From Desulfobacteraceae bacterium (GTDB lineage Bacteria; Desulfobacterota; Desulfobacteria; Desulfobacterales; Desulfosarcinaceae): a stretch of 64,000 nucleotides of DNA. Below the pieces are notes generated by a model. The model searched no databases. It was given only the letters and a program-made list of their open reading frames with translations, and was not told where the DNA came from. How positions within the stretch are numbered: the first letter of the stretch is position 1; each line of letters opens with the position of its first letter. A program made the translations under genes and the position numbers. Below, one piece after another: positions 9,571 through 19,354 of the stretch. The stretch lies in NCBI GenBank assembly GCA_013003715.1, contig JABDIN010000108.1, positions 62,001-126,000 on the forward strand, written 5' to 3'.

Positions 9571-10472
9571 ACGGTGTATTGATCCTTGACAAGCCCGAAG
9601 ACATGAGCTCGGCCCAACTGGTTACCCGGATAAAATCCATCACGGGAGCCAAAAAGGCGGGGCATACCGGCACCCTCGATCCCTTCGCCACCGGGGTGAT
9701 GGTATGCTGCCTCAACCAGGCGACCCGCTTGGCACAGTTTCTGTTGAAAGGCCCGAAAAGTTATCTGGCCACCCTCCGGCTTGGGGTGGAAACGGATACA
9801 CAGGATCACACCGGTTCCGTTACCGCGCGAAGTGAAACCACCGGATTGACTGAAACAATGGTCCGCGATACACTCCGGTCATTTGTCGGTGAAATGGATC
9901 AGCTGCCGCCGATGTTTTCGGCGCTCAAGCACAAGGGTACGCCGCTGTACAAATTGGCGCGCAAGGGCAAAGGCGTTCAGAAACCGCCGCGCCGTGTGGA
10001 AATTGCATCCATTGACATCCTGGACATCGCCCTGCCCGATGTCCGATTTGCCGTGTCCTGCTCGGCCGGAACCTATATCCGGACCCTTTGTGCCGATATC
10101 GGGAATCGCCTGGGATGCGGCGGACACCTTGCAGCGCTGCGGCGTACCGCAAGTTGCGAATTCGGTATCGAACGCGCCGTCACCCTTGAGGAGCTGTCCG
10201 ATATAGTTGAATCGGGTCGGCTGGAAAAGGTGATGGTTCACATGCCGGATGCCCTGCCCCGGATGGACAAGTGGGTCGCTGACGGTGCCGTGCTCGAGAA
10301 GATAAAATACGGCAGACCCTTATCACAAGCGGACATGGGCAATGAATCGGCCGACACCCGGCAGATACAGGTTGTGGATGCGGGCAATCGGCTGCACGCG
10401 ATTATCGGACCGTCCCAAACTGCGGGACAGTATGATTATTATTGTGTTTTTCATAATGAGGATGCAGAATGA
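9555..10472 (+). CDS. truB: tRNA pseudouridine(55) synthase TruB
   Basis: TruB makes pseudouridine 55 in the T loop of tRNAs and acts as a tRNA chaperone. The 305 residues carry the family signature KKAGHTGTLDPFATGVM with the catalytic aspartate D42, then the second motif SAGTYIRTLCADIG near 173 and RRTASCEFGIERAVTLEEL. The C-terminal ~70 residues form the expected PUA-like region. It overlaps nrnA by 16 bases. About 93 bases separate it from rpsO, the first sizeable gap since rimP. Confidence 0.97.
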   Translation: MQRQLNGVLILDKPEDMSSAQLVTRIKSITGAKKAGHTGTLDPFATGVMVCCLNQATRLAQFLLKGPKSYLATLRLGVETDTQDHTGSVTARSETTGLTETMVRDTLRSFVGEMDQLPPMFSALKHKGTPLYKLARKGKGVQKPPRRVEIASIDILDIALPDVRFAVSCSAGTYIRTLCADIGNRLGCGGHLAALRRTASCEFGIERAVTLEELSDIVESGRLEKVMVHMPDALPRMDKWVADGAVLEKIKYGRPLSQADMGNESADTRQIQVVDAGNRLHAIIGPSQTAGQYDYYCVFHNEDAE

Positions 10473-10565
10473 GAATCACCTTTTAACTAAAAACAATGCG
10501 TTTACCGCACTGACGGTTTGCTGTCTGCAAAAAAACCAATTGGAGAACGAAGGAGGAATTTCAAC

Positions 10566-10835
10566 GTGGTATTAACGACAGAAGAAAAGAAAAAATTAAT
10601 TGAACAATATAAGACTCATGATTCCGACACGGGGTCACCCGAAGTGCAGATCGGCCTTTTGACACATCGAATCGCCTATCTGACGGACCATCTGAAAATT
10701 CATAAAAAAGACCATCACAGCCGCAGAGGATTGCTCATGCTGGTGGGCAGGCGCAGAAGACTGCTGAATTACGTCAAGAAAAACGATGTCAAAAGATATC
10801 GAACCATTATAGACACCCTGGGGCTGAGAAGATAG
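10566..10835 (+). CDS. rpsO: 30S ribosomal protein S15
   Basis: S15 binds the central domain of 16S rRNA and bridges to 23S rRNA. I choose GTG at 10566 because AGGAGG (10551-10556) precedes it at good spacing and the product is then 89 residues, the family length; the longer frame from 10518 adds an unconserved N terminus. [19 protein letters not shown] and [19 protein letters not shown] are diagnostic. The leader holds a small hairpin, TTTGC (10517-10521) with GCAAA (10527-10531), in the place where S15 autoregulatory structures occur in other bacteria; a regulatory role here is inference. Confidence 0.97.
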   Translation: MVLTTEEKKKLIEQYKTHDSDTGSPEVQIGLLTHRIAYLTDHLKIHKKDHHSRRGLLMLVGRRRRLLNYVKKNDVKRYRTIIDTLGLRR

Positions 10836-10840
10836 TTTGC

Positions 10841-10859
10841 ACATCGCCCTGTGCGATGT
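10841..10859 (+). other. Hairpin just after rpsO
   Basis: ACATCGC (10841-10847) and GCGATGT (10853-10859) form a seven-pair stem with loop CCTGT, beginning five bases after the rpsO stop. No T-run follows, so it is more likely a 3'-end stabiliser or processing site than a strong terminator. Confidence 0.5.
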
Positions 10860-10946
10860 ACGCTCGCCCAAAAAAGACGGCGGAAACAGGTACATCCGCA
10901 ATCATTAATACAAAACCCACCAGCGCCGGAAGGCAGGTGGTGTTTC

Positions 10947-11006
10947 GCGCTTTGGCAAAAAGCGCAACTGACGCGGCAATCAACGGTACCTCGTGAGCAT
11001 TGCCGC
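10947..11006 (+). promoter_or_regulatory. Double hairpin leader of pnp
   Basis: Two hairpins precede the pnp ribosome site. The first is GCGCTTT (10947-10953) with AAAGCGC (10959-10965), loop of five. The second is GCGGCAAT (10973-10980) with ATTGCCGC (10999-11006), loop of 18. In enterobacteria the pnp leader hairpin is cut by RNase III and used for autoregulation by PNPase. A similar role here is inference from position and structure only. Confidence 0.5.
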
Positions 11007-11025
11007 ACAATTTTAGGAGAAGTAA

Positions 11026-13119
11026 ATGGAAACAATTTTAAAAGCGGATGTAGGTGGAAAAACCTTCAGCATCCAATCCGGCAAAACAGCCAAACAGGCA
11101 TCCGGATCGGTTACCGTACAATATGGCGACACCATAGTGCTGGTAACCGTGGTCGCCGCCAATGAAGAGCGGGCGGCCAATTTTCTGCCGCTCTCAGTGG
11201 AATACCAGGAAAAAATATATGCGGCCGGTCGCATTCCGGGCAACTATTTCCGACGCGAAATCGGCCGCCCCAGCGAAAAGGAAACCTTGACGGCCCGCCT
11301 TATCGACCGCCCGATCCGTCCGTTGTTCCCTTCCGAATGGCGCTATGAAACCCAAGTGATCGCCACGGTATTGTCCATGGATCAGAAGAATGACCCGGAC
11401 ATTCTCGCCATGGTAGGCGCATCGGCAGCACTCGAAATATCCGATATTCCGTTTGCCGGGCCCATCGCCAGTGTTCGTGTTGGGCGTGTAAACGGTGAAT
11501 TCGTGATCAATCCTGAAATAGAGTTGTGGGAACAAAGCGACATCAACCTGATTGTAGCAGGTTCCAAAACCGGGATTGTAATGGTCGAAGGCAGCGGCGA
11601 CATCGTAAAAGAAAAAGATATGCTGGAGGCCGTTTATTTCGGCCACGAGGCTATCAAACCCCTGGTGGACCTTCAAACCGAGCTGAGAGCCACTCTCGGC
11701 AAACCCAAACGGGAATTTATACCACCGGAAAAGGATGCACAGCTCGTTGAAAAATTAACGGCCGAAGCAACCTCCAAAATCAGGGAAACCATCGTAATCC
11801 CCGAAAAAATGAAACGATACGCTGCCATGCGCGAACTGAAAAAAGCGATCGTCGACGGCCTCGGAGATGACTATGCAGAGCAACAGGGAGAAGCTTACGG
11901 TATCCTGAGCGATATTCAGAAGAAGGTAAGCCGTGATCTGATTATCAATGAACAACGACGCATCGACGGTCGCAAATTTAATGAAATCCGTCCCATTTCC
12001 TGTGAAGTGGGCACATTGCCACGCCCCCACGGCAGTGCCTTGTTCACCCGTGGCGAAACCCAGGTTTTAGGGATATTAACCCTGGGTTCCGGCCAGGACG
12101 AACAGCGGGTTGAGACCTTGAGCGGCGAGGAAAACCGTCAGTTCATGCTTCACTATAACTTCCCGCCCTATTCAGTAGGTGAAGTCAAACGAGTGGGTGG
12201 GCCGAGCCGACGCGATATCGGTCACGGCGGACTGTCCACCCGGGCGCTTGAAAAAGTGCTTCCGGATCGCGAAGATTTTGATTACGTTATCCGCATCGTT
12301 TCCGAGGTATTTGAATCCAACGGTTCGTCGTCCATGGGTACGGTATGCGCCGGGACTCTGGCAATGATGGATGGGGGGGTTCCCATAAAGGCGCCGGTTT
12401 CCGGAATAGCCATGGGGCTGGTGAAGGAGGGCGACGACGTCGTCATCCTGTCAGATATTCTGGGTGACGAAGATCACACCGGTGATATGGATTTCAAAGT
12501 CACCGGCACCACCGAGGGCATTACCGCGCTTCAGATGGACATCAAAATCCATGAGCTTTCCAAGGATATCATGGAAAATGCGCTGGAGCAGGCCCGTGTG
12601 GGGCGTCAGCATATTCTGAATAAAATGCTGGAGGCTATCCAGATCCCGCGGGAAGATATTTCTCCGTTTGCCCCGAAAATATTCTCAATAAAAATTCATC
12701 CGGATAAAATCCGGGACATCATCGGTCCCGGCGGAAAAATCATCCGCGCCATCCAGAGTGAAACCGATACCAAGATCGAAATTGAGGACAGCGGCCTGGT
12801 CAAAGTAGCCGCCGCTTCCCAGGAGAATGGAGAGGCTGCGGTGAGCCGTATCAACGAGATCGCCATGGACCCCGAAGAAGGTGCGATCTACGAAGGGAAA
12901 GTGGTTAAAACCACGGATTTCGGCGCTTTCGTTCAAATAAAACCCGGTACCGATGGCTTGGTCCATATTTCACAGCTCGCCGATTACCGTGTCGCCAAGG
13001 TGACCGACGAAGTCAAGGAAGGCGATGTCATCAAGGTCAAGGTGTTGGAAATTTCAAAAGACGGACGCATTCGCCTCAGCCGCAAGGCCGTTCTAAAAGA
13101 GGAAAATGCAACAGATTAA
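11026..13119 (+). CDS. pnp: Polyribonucleotide nucleotidyltransferase (PNPase)
   Basis: Phosphorolytic 3'-5' exoribonuclease of the RNA degradosome, working as a trimer. The start ATG follows TTTAGGAGAAGTAA. The 697 residues contain two RNase PH-type domains ([19 protein letters not shown] in the first, [19 protein letters not shown] in the second), a linking helical domain, the KH domain ([16 protein letters not shown] near 565) and a C-terminal S1 domain ([17 protein letters not shown] near 625). It follows rpsO as in most bacteria, with a structured leader. The end overlaps the start of the M16 peptidase gene by 14 bases. Confidence 0.98.
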   Translation: METILKADVGGKTFSIQSGKTAKQASGSVTVQYGDTIVLVTVVAANEERAANFLPLSVEYQEKIYAAGRIPGNYFRREIGRPSEKETLTARLIDRPIRPLFPSEWRYETQVIATVLSMDQKNDPDILAMVGASAALEISDIPFAGPIASVRVGRVNGEFVINPEIELWEQSDINLIVAGSKTGIVMVEGSGDIVKEKDMLEAVYFGHEAIKPLVDLQTELRATLGKPKREFIPPEKDAQLVEKLTAEATSKIRETIVIPEKMKRYAAMRELKKAIVDGLGDDYAEQQGEAYGILSDIQKKVSRDLIINEQRRIDGRKFNEIRPISCEVGTLPRPHGSALFTRGETQVLGILTLGSGQDEQRVETLSGEENRQFMLHYNFPPYSVGEVKRVGGPSRRDIGHGGLSTRALEKVLPDREDFDYVIRIVSEVFESNGSSSMGTVCAGTLAMMDGGVPIKAPVSGIAMGLVKEGDDVVILSDILGDEDHTGDMDFKVTGTTEGITALQMDIKIHELSKDIMENALEQARVGRQHILNKMLEAIQIPREDISPFAPKIFSIKIHPDKIRDIIGPGGKIIRAIQSETDTKIEIEDSGLVKVAAASQENGEAAVSRINEIAMDPEEGAIYEGKVVKTTDFGAFVQIKPGTDGLVHISQLADYRVAKVTDEVKEGDVIKVKVLEISKDGRIRLSRKAVLKEENATD

Positions 13120-14374
13120 CAAAACGACGCTCGACAACGGCATTCGTATTATCACCAAAAATATGCCCTATGTAAGATCCATTGTGATGGGTGTCTGGGT
13201 GGATGTCGGTTCACGGGATGAGACCACGGATCACAGTGGTCTTTCTCATTTTATCGAGCATATGATATTCAAAGGCACCCAAAAACGGACCGCCTTTGAA
13301 ATCGCCAAGGAATTCGACGCCATTGGTGGCCAGACCAATGCGTTCACCTCCATGGAACACACCTGTTATCATGCAAAGGTGATGGATTCACAGATGGACA
13401 CCATGGTGAATATCCTCTGCGATATTTTTCTGAATTCCGTATTTGATCCCATGGAAATGGAAAAAGAGCGTCCGGTGATCCTCCAGGAAATCGGCATGAC
13501 CGAGGACAATCCAGAGGAACATATCCACGTGTTGTCCGGAAAGAACTTCTGGGGCGATCATCCGCTCGGCCAGTCCATACTCGGCACCCGTGAGAACATC
13601 ATGGGCTTCGATGCCGACACGCTCAAACGTTTCTTCCACCGGTTTTACCAACCGGATCAAATCGTCATATCCGTCGCCGGCAATATGGAACACAACCGCG
13701 TGGTGGACCTGATGGGCCCGTATTTCGAGTCCATACACGCCGGCAACGGGCTACCGGACCGCCATAAGCCCAAAGGCATACATGAGGTCAATGTTCACCA
13801 ACGCACTTTGGAACAGGCCCACATCTGCCTGATGACGGAAGGCTTAGCCATCGATGATCCGGATCGGTTTGCACAATCCCTTTTGAATACAATTGTCGGC
13901 GGCAACATGAGTTCTCACCTGTTTCAAAATATTCGGGAACAACGGGGGCTGGCGTATTCCATATACTCTTTTATCTGTTCCCACGCGGACGCCGGAATGT
14001 TCGGTGTGTATACCGGCGTGGAGTCAAAACATATCGCGGAAACCCTGCGGCTTATTTTAAAAGACCTCCGGAGAATGGCCGGGATTCCGGTCTCCCCCAC
14101 TGAGCTCCGTGATGCCAAAGAATTCACCAAGGGCAATTTATATATGGCCGCCGAAAGTCCTGACAACCAGATGTTTCGCATGGCGCAAAATGAGCTTCGG
14201 TTCAACCGTCATATCCCCATGGCGGAGATCGTCGATAAAGTTGAAAAAGTTGCCGCCGATGACATTCTCAGGGTCGGCCAACGGTTGTTCAGCGCAAACG
14301 AGTTCTCATTGACCGTCCTCGGCAATTCAGAAGCCGCGGCGTTATATAAAGGCATTATTCACGACAACGATTAA
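13106..14374 (+). CDS. M16 family zinc metallopeptidase
   Basis: Cytosolic M16B (processing-peptidase-like) zinc protease of 422 residues. The inverted zinc motif HxxEH is present at H48-F-I-E51-H52 and the third ligand probably lies in the glutamates near residue 125-130 ([20 protein letters not shown]). The second half contains the R/Y motif [13 protein letters not shown] near 280 that closes over substrate. M16 proteases of this size often sit directly after pnp; the Bacillus relative is YmxG. The natural substrate is not known. Its start lies within the pnp 3' end, so the genes are translationally coupled. Confidence 0.94.
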   Translation: MQQINKTTLDNGIRIITKNMPYVRSIVMGVWVDVGSRDETTDHSGLSHFIEHMIFKGTQKRTAFEIAKEFDAIGGQTNAFTSMEHTCYHAKVMDSQMDTMVNILCDIFLNSVFDPMEMEKERPVILQEIGMTEDNPEEHIHVLSGKNFWGDHPLGQSILGTRENIMGFDADTLKRFFHRFYQPDQIVISVAGNMEHNRVVDLMGPYFESIHAGNGLPDRHKPKGIHEVNVHQRTLEQAHICLMTEGLAIDDPDRFAQSLLNTIVGGNMSSHLFQNIREQRGLAYSIYSFICSHADAGMFGVYTGVESKHIAETLRLILKDLRRMAGIPVSPTELRDAKEFTKGNLYMAAESPDNQMFRMAQNELRFNRHIPMAEIVDKVEKVAADDILRVGQRLFSANEFSLTVLGNSEAAALYKGIIHDND

Positions 14375-14400
14375 CCGGAACCTTTGGCACACTCTCGGCT

Positions 14401-14865
14401 TTGACGATATTGAACTCTCTCAGGATTAAATTTTTACGCCTCCATCCGGACAAGGACAAGGATATCCCCCTGCCGCGATATATGAGTCCGTTGGCGGCCG
14501 GAATGGACATCTGCGCGTCCAATGAAGCGGATATCGAGCTTGCCCCGGGGGATATCCAACTGATTCCCACCGGGTTCGCCATGGCGCTTCCGCCGGGTTA
14601 TGAAGCACAAATTCGGCCGCGTAGCGGCCTGGCCGTCAAACATGGGATCAGCGTCATCAATTCACCGGGAACCATAGATGCGGATTACCGGGGTGAAGTA
14701 AAGGTGGGCCTGATCAATTTAGGGAAAAAACCTTACGCTATAAAGCGTAAGGAACGCATCGCCCAGATGGTTGTTCAACAAGCGGTCCACGCCCGTTTGG
14801 AGGTCGTGGACGCCCTGGAGACAACCCCCCGCAGCGACGGCGGGTTCGGTTCAACCGGCAAATGA
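14401..14865 (+). CDS. dut: Deoxyuridine 5'-triphosphate nucleotidohydrolase (dUTPase)
   Basis: Trimeric dUTPase that converts dUTP to dUMP and keeps uracil out of DNA. All five family motifs are seen: AAGMDICAS (motif 1), [13 protein letters not shown] (motif 2), [17 protein letters not shown] (motif 3, with the catalytic Asp), ERIAQMVV (motif 4) and [12 protein letters not shown] (motif 5). No ATG is available near the family start; TTG at 14401 or TTG at 14410 would both fit and neither has a clear ribosome site. It lies 26 bases after the M16 peptidase gene. Confidence 0.95.
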   Translation: MTILNSLRIKFLRLHPDKDKDIPLPRYMSPLAAGMDICASNEADIELAPGDIQLIPTGFAMALPPGYEAQIRPRSGLAVKHGISVINSPGTIDADYRGEVKVGLINLGKKPYAIKRKERIAQMVVQQAVHARLEVVDALETTPRSDGGFGSTGK

Positions 14866-14938
14866 GGGAAAAGCGCCGGTCCGGTCACAAACATTCAATC
14901 AACTGGTCAACGACAACAGCACCGATTTAATATTTCAT

Positions 14939-15745
14939 ATGTCTTCCGAAAAAACCCCTCCCGAAAACAGCGATGAAATCCATGTATGCGTGTTGGCCAG
15001 CGGCAGCCGGGGCAATGCCATCTACATATCCGACGGTGAAGATGGCGTGCTTGTCGATGCGGGATTGTCCGGTAAGAAAATCGAGCACCGGATGCAGAGC
15101 CGGGACCTGCGAATGGACCATCTGCGTGCGATCATCGTTTCCCATGAGCATTCGGATCATATCCAGGGGGTCGGTGTCCTGTCCAGACGGTATAAGCTGC
15201 CCGTCTATATCTCCGCCGCCACCTATGCCCGCTCCCAAAAATTCCTTGGCCGGCTGGAGCAGGTCCATCACTTTGAATGCGGAAAAGCATTCGTCATAAA
15301 CGGTATGACCATCCACCCGTTTTCAACCTCCCATGACGCCGAAGACCCGGCCGGCTTCACCATCCGGCAAAACGGGATTAAAATCGGTATCGCCACGGAC
15401 CTGGGCATCGCCACAACCATGGTAAAAGAGCATCTCAAAGGCGTTTCATTGCTTGTCATTGAAGCCAACCATGACCCCAAAATGCTGGTAGAGGGCCCCT
15501 ATCCCTGGCCGCTGAAACAACGCATCAAGGGCCGTTCCGGCCATCTATCCAACGAAAACACGATGTCCCTGATCCGGGAGATTCAGGATGAGCAGCTCCA
15601 GCACGTCATCCTTGCCCATTTGAGCGAACAGAACAATCGACCGGAAATCGCCTTGGAAATGGTTAAGCCGATAATCGATGCCGGTCGGACCACCATCCAC
15701 ATCGCCGCTCAGGATGCTTGCACCAAGGTGGTGCGATTGGTTTAA
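14939..15745 (+). CDS. MBL-fold metallo-hydrolase (YycJ/WalJ-like)
   Basis: Metallo-beta-lactamase-fold hydrolase of 268 residues. The metal motif HEHSDHIQG (HxHxDH) sits near residue 64, preceded by CVLASGSRGNAIYI and VDAGLSGKKIEHRM, which are typical of the YycJ/WalJ group. Later ligands are in STSHDAEDPAGF and LVIEANHDPKML. Family members are thought to be DNA- or RNA-processing exonucleases, but the substrate cannot be fixed here. I take ATG 14939 because upstream residues in frame read as dut sequence in another frame. It follows dut at 73 bases and ends the + strand housekeeping block. Confidence 0.9.
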   Translation: MSSEKTPPENSDEIHVCVLASGSRGNAIYISDGEDGVLVDAGLSGKKIEHRMQSRDLRMDHLRAIIVSHEHSDHIQGVGVLSRRYKLPVYISAATYARSQKFLGRLEQVHHFECGKAFVINGMTIHPFSTSHDAEDPAGFTIRQNGIKIGIATDLGIATTMVKEHLKGVSLLVIEANHDPKMLVEGPYPWPLKQRIKGRSGHLSNENTMSLIREIQDEQLQHVILAHLSEQNNRPEIALEMVKPIIDAGRTTIHIAAQDACTKVVRLV

Positions 15746-15874
15746 ACCCGTATTGAAATTTAAATTCAAATCCGCTAATGTTCACGGTAGTCAGTGAAAT
15801 CTAACTGCGATGGCAATCCCGATCCGGAAGACGATTCGATGGACAACCGGCGGCGGCCCCTAAGGAGCGAGTGT

Positions 15875-17077
15875 ATGAATATGTACTGCAAACGATATAT
15901 TATCACGGTGTTCACATGCTTCTTCTTCATTTTCGGCTACGCGGTTTCAGCCACCACAAGCCCCAAGGCAGTCAAGGTTCCGGATGAACTGAATCCGGGC
16001 CTGGTTCATATTCTGGATTTGGTTTCACCGCCCCAGAATGCTTCGCCGGATATGTCCATGATCGGGACGATCCTGGATTTTATCACCGCTGAAAAAGCCG
16101 CCCCCTCCCTGTTCTATTCGGAACCGATTTCAGGTGTACCGTCCGCCTACTATGAATTTGATTTGCAGAGCGACCTGGAAAAAATCCTCAGGTACGCGTA
16201 TAACCCGGATATTCCTTCGGTGGTGTTCAGTCCCTCGTCCATCCGGTTGTCGCACTGGTCCGAGGTCAACGGGCAAAAACAGCCCTTGCCGAAACTGTGG
16301 GAACACCTGGACAACCTGACACACCCGATGATGGTTACCGGCATTGAACGCATTGAAAACACACCGGATCTATTCTCCGGCGCCTATTTCGGCTATGACC
16401 TGTACCGCACCCTTATCCTGGCCACATACAAGGGTAAACGCGTGTTCCTGTCCCTCTCGAGACAGAAAAACGTGTCCGAAGTCGGTAAAAAGGGTATGGT
16501 TCTCGGGGAGGACGAAGAATGGAATTACCTCTATTCCGGCAAATACGGTATGAATAAAGCCGGCCTTGGGTGGGTGCGTCCTTATATTTATGAATCCTAC
16601 AGTATCAGCGCCTATGTGGAGATGGATGAAGGCCGTTCATTGAGCCGGTGCGGTATTTTCAAATGGATCCGCGCGGGTTGGGCCGGTATCAACATGGTCA
16701 ACAGGAACCATATCTACACCGGGATCGAACGATTCGCCACATCATTCAAACAGATCGTGGAAAACCCGCAATTACCCAACCCGAACCGCCTCGCCGGCTC
16801 ATTGTCCAAGTTATCCACCATTCCCACCACAACCTTGAAACGCCTGACCCAGGCGCAACTCGACGAACTCAAGATTCAATATGAGGAGGTGCGGGGTGTT
16901 AAAGGGTTGTTGAAGGACCATGCGTACGTGGAACGGCTGAGCCGGATCGAGATGGAATCCATGGTGGCCAAGGAATATATCAAAAACGTGCTCACCAACG
17001 GCAAAAATGATGAATTACTGATATTTCTGGATAATCCGGAAGACACCCCAAAGGGTGAGGCCGGCCCGTTCAAGTAA
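15875..17077 (+). CDS. Exported protein of unknown function
   Basis: I do not recognise this 400-residue protein. ATG 15875 is chosen because TAAGGAGCGA precedes it and it opens a clear signal peptide (hydrophobic VFTCFFFIFGYAVSA, likely cleaved after AVSA). The mature part has no membrane segment and no cysteine cluster; it contains FSGAYFGYDLYRTLILATYK and a long charged C-terminal helix-rich region (TQAQLDELKIQYEEVRG). It stands alone on the + strand, facing a lipoprotein gene across a hairpin-containing gap. It is probably periplasmic or surface-bound; no catalytic function is suggested. Confidence 0.8.
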   Translation: MNMYCKRYIITVFTCFFFIFGYAVSATTSPKAVKVPDELNPGLVHILDLVSPPQNASPDMSMIGTILDFITAEKAAPSLFYSEPISGVPSAYYEFDLQSDLEKILRYAYNPDIPSVVFSPSSIRLSHWSEVNGQKQPLPKLWEHLDNLTHPMMVTGIERIENTPDLFSGAYFGYDLYRTLILATYKGKRVFLSLSRQKNVSEVGKKGMVLGEDEEWNYLYSGKYGMNKAGLGWVRPYIYESYSISAYVEMDEGRSLSRCGIFKWIRAGWAGINMVNRNHIYTGIERFATSFKQIVENPQLPNPNRLAGSLSKLSTIPTTTLKRLTQAQLDELKIQYEEVRGVKGLLKDHAYVERLSRIEMESMVAKEYIKNVLTNGKNDELLIFLDNPEDTPKGEAGPFK

Positions 17078-17101
17078 TGGTCAACAAAAGGATGAATAAT
17101 A

Positions 17102-17130
17102 ATGCCGACAGCGCAAACCGCTGCCGGCAT
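17102..17130. terminator. Strong hairpin between convergent genes
   Basis: ATGCCG-a-CAGCG (17102-17113) pairs with CGCTG-c-CGGCAT (17119-17130), eleven pairs with one internal mismatch and loop CAAAC. It lies between the convergent 15875 and 17165 genes. No T-run follows directly, but a second hairpin with T-rich tail begins at 17144. Confidence 0.55.
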
Positions 17131-17143
17131 CGTGTTCAGGTCG

Positions 17144-17166
17144 ATGGCAAATTGGCCATTTTATTT
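17144..17166 (+). terminator. Possible intrinsic terminator for the exported-protein gene
   Basis: ATGGC (17144-17148) and GCCAT (17155-17159) form a five-pair stem with loop AAATTG, followed by TTTATTT. It ends within the stop codon of the opposing lipoprotein gene. Weak stem, good tail. Confidence 0.45.
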
Positions 17167-18172
17167 ACAGATCTTCCCAGGGCATCTCTCCCGAATCGTA
17201 ATCATAGGTCCCGTCACCATTGGTATCCGCTTCCACCCTGCAGGTCGTGTCGGATACGGCGGTTAGCCTGATCCGGGTCGGTCCATCGGCCGAGCCGTCA
17301 GCCCCGGTGAACAGCAGCACCCCGTCATAGGGATAGATATCGCTGTGGTTGATATAGAGTGGTGCACCGGTCGATAGGGTGATATACCCTTCATCCGGGT
17401 GATAAAAGCGGCCGGAAAAACTGACGACACTATATGTGATAAAGTCTTCAGCGGCAATCTGATAATCGTCAATGCGGAAAGTCTCTCCTTCATTGTCAAC
17501 CAGCAGGCTCATTGAAATGGTGACCGTCTCACCGGAGACCGCCATTTCCATACTGCCGTCGAGGGTTACGGAACCGAACCCGGAATTGCTGGTGAGGTTG
17601 TCAAAGGTGAACCTGAAAGAGACGAACTCGCCGGCATCGGTATCGAGGACCCCTGTAAAACCGGCCTCTCCATTCAGTGTCGTATCGTCCACACAATAGG
17701 CCGAGTACTGAATCGAGCCGGAAAATACACCGGTGACATCGTCCGCGGTGATGGTATAACGAGCCTCACCGGGCGCCCCGGGACAATCTCCGGGTACGGT
17801 CTGTGATTCGGTCTGAACAGCTGAAACAGAAGACTGTCCGGCCGCAGCAGCCGAATCCACCTGGGCCATGGAGTCATGAAGCGCCAGCCAGACATGCAGC
17901 AACAATGGACGCCCTGGGCCATTGACGGATGATTCTGCTTCCAGGCCGGCAAAAGAACCTAAGGACCCGGCAAACTCACCACTGGTGTAAGCGGTCAGCG
18001 CCAGGTCGTGACTGTTGGCTTCCGTGATCAGAGCAGGATCCGTACGCCCGGTGTATGACAGGCCGTCGCCCCCGGAAGAGCTTCCACCGCCGCTGCCACC
18101 ACATCCAATGAAGGTAAATAAACTGAAAAGAATCGCCATCCAACGTACAATTACTTTTTTTGAAATACCCAT
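17165..18172 (-). CDS. Putative lipoprotein of unknown function
   Basis: A 335-residue protein with a lipoprotein signal: hydrophobic VIVRWMAILFSLFTF then IGC with the lipidated cysteine at C24, followed by a Gly/Ser linker (GGSGGGSSSGGDG). The start ATG at 18172 has AAGGAG upstream. The mature part is Ser/Thr/Gly-rich with many short beta-strand-like segments (GEAGFTGVLDTDAGEFVSFR) and ends with VEADTNGDGTYDYDSGE, resembling a calcium-binding loop. No family is recognised. It is probably anchored in the outer membrane or periplasm. It faces the convergent exported-protein gene; the isomerase-like gene lies upstream on the same strand. Confidence 0.82.
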   Translation of the reverse strand: MGISKKVIVRWMAILFSLFTFIGCGGSGGGSSSGGDGLSYTGRTDPALITEANSHDLALTAYTSGEFAGSLGSFAGLEAESSVNGPGRPLLLHVWLALHDSMAQVDSAAAAGQSSVSAVQTESQTVPGDCPGAPGEARYTITADDVTGVFSGSIQYSAYCVDDTTLNGEAGFTGVLDTDAGEFVSFRFTFDNLTSNSGFGSVTLDGSMEMAVSGETVTISMSLLVDNEGETFRIDDYQIAAEDFITYSVVSFSGRFYHPDEGYITLSTGAPLYINHSDIYPYDGVLLFTGADGSADGPTRIRLTAVSDTTCRVEADTNGDGTYDYDSGEMPWEDL

Positions 18173-18290
18173 TACCAAACTCCTTTCATCTTGACAATGA
18201 AACCGGATAAACAATAATTTGCAATAATAACTGCTTGTTATGATACAAAACATCAATGAGTGAGTTCTTATGACACTGCCCCGGCGATGC

Positions 18291-19097
18291 TCATAGATAT
18301 CCATCGAGGAAGGTCAGACTCGCCCATAAATCGGGTTCGGCATGCGGTTCGATGGTCATCACCGGATTGAGCTTTCGGTCACGGATGACACCGAAGATAT
18401 CGTTGAAATCAATGCAACCCTTGCCAAGGGCAAGGTGCTCGTCCGCCCGACCGTTATTATCGTGCAAATGAACCTGTCCAAGATACGGAAACAGCATGGT
18501 CATCCAGTGGTGAGTGGATATGCTGCTGAAGGCGGATTGATGGCCGGCATCCATACACCAGCGAACACCTGATGAATGAAGCGGTTCGAGAATCATCAAC
18601 ATCTCCTCGGGATGTCCCTCATGAACGTTTTCCAGCATCAGTTGCGTCCCATGGGCTTCCAGTTCCCCGGATAACCAGCCCCAGATGTCCACGCTTCGCT
18701 TGATCCAGTCATCTTTAAGGGATGAATAATTCCTTGGATCATACCCGGCATGGCAGACAAGGGTTTTCGGTGCAAATACAGGGATCAATTTCAGCGTTTG
18801 ATCGAGCCTCTTTTTAACCACCCGCCGGATCTCCGAATCGGGTGATCCCGGTGGCAGATCCCAGAACGGCGCATGCATCGTTATGGTGCGTCCGTTCATT
18901 ATGAATTCATCGGCTATTGATGAAAAGGCTTTAGGGGAAAACCGGTCCAGGGCCATGGCATCGATCCCGATTTCCGGATTAAGCCCGAATTTAATAAACG
19001 GTTTCAAGTATTTATACTTAAGCAAGCGAATGGGGGCATTCACCTGGACCTGTCGGATGATATGCTGCAAAGGGTGATTCATGAGTTTCCGTTCCAT
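18291..19097 (-). CDS. Sugar phosphate isomerase/epimerase-like TIM barrel protein
   Basis: Xylose-isomerase-like / AP-endonuclease-2 fold protein of 268 residues. Metal and substrate residues typical of the family are seen in order: MHAPFWDLPPGSPD, LVCHAGYDP, MLENVHEGHPEEM, WCMDAGHQSAF, VHLHDNNGRADEH and MTIEPHAEP. These supply the His, Glu and Asp ligands for a divalent metal. The substrate is unknown; family members act on sugars, sugar phosphates or related hydroxyacids. An ATG five codons in (19082) is an alternative start. A TATAAT-like -10 on the minus strand at 19172-19167 lies about 70 bases upstream in a very AT-rich stretch. Confidence 0.85.
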   Translation of the reverse strand: MERKLMNHPLQHIIRQVQVNAPIRLLKYKYLKPFIKFGLNPEIGIDAMALDRFSPKAFSSIADEFIMNGRTITMHAPFWDLPPGSPDSEIRRVVKKRLDQTLKLIPVFAPKTLVCHAGYDPRNYSSLKDDWIKRSVDIWGWLSGELEAHGTQLMLENVHEGHPEEMLMILEPLHSSGVRWCMDAGHQSAFSSISTHHWMTMLFPYLGQVHLHDNNGRADEHLALGKGCIDFNDIFGVIRDRKLNPVMTIEPHAEPDLWASLTFLDGYL

Positions 19098-19354
19098 TGA
19101 TGTTGGATGTCAAGACGATACGATTCGATTAAAAACAGACTTGTCCGGTTATAAAAAACAGTATTTATTATAAAATTACAAATACTTAACATAATTAGAA
19201 GCCGCACGCGCAAATGAATACGTCTCCATTGTCCTGTTTTTTATCAACGATTCCTAAAGCATTCAAACAATGCACAAGCGTGCTGAAAAATCACCCAACC
19301 CGCTTGCCCTCTGCATCTAAAACAATAACTCCCAAAGCCCTCGGTTCTAACTAC

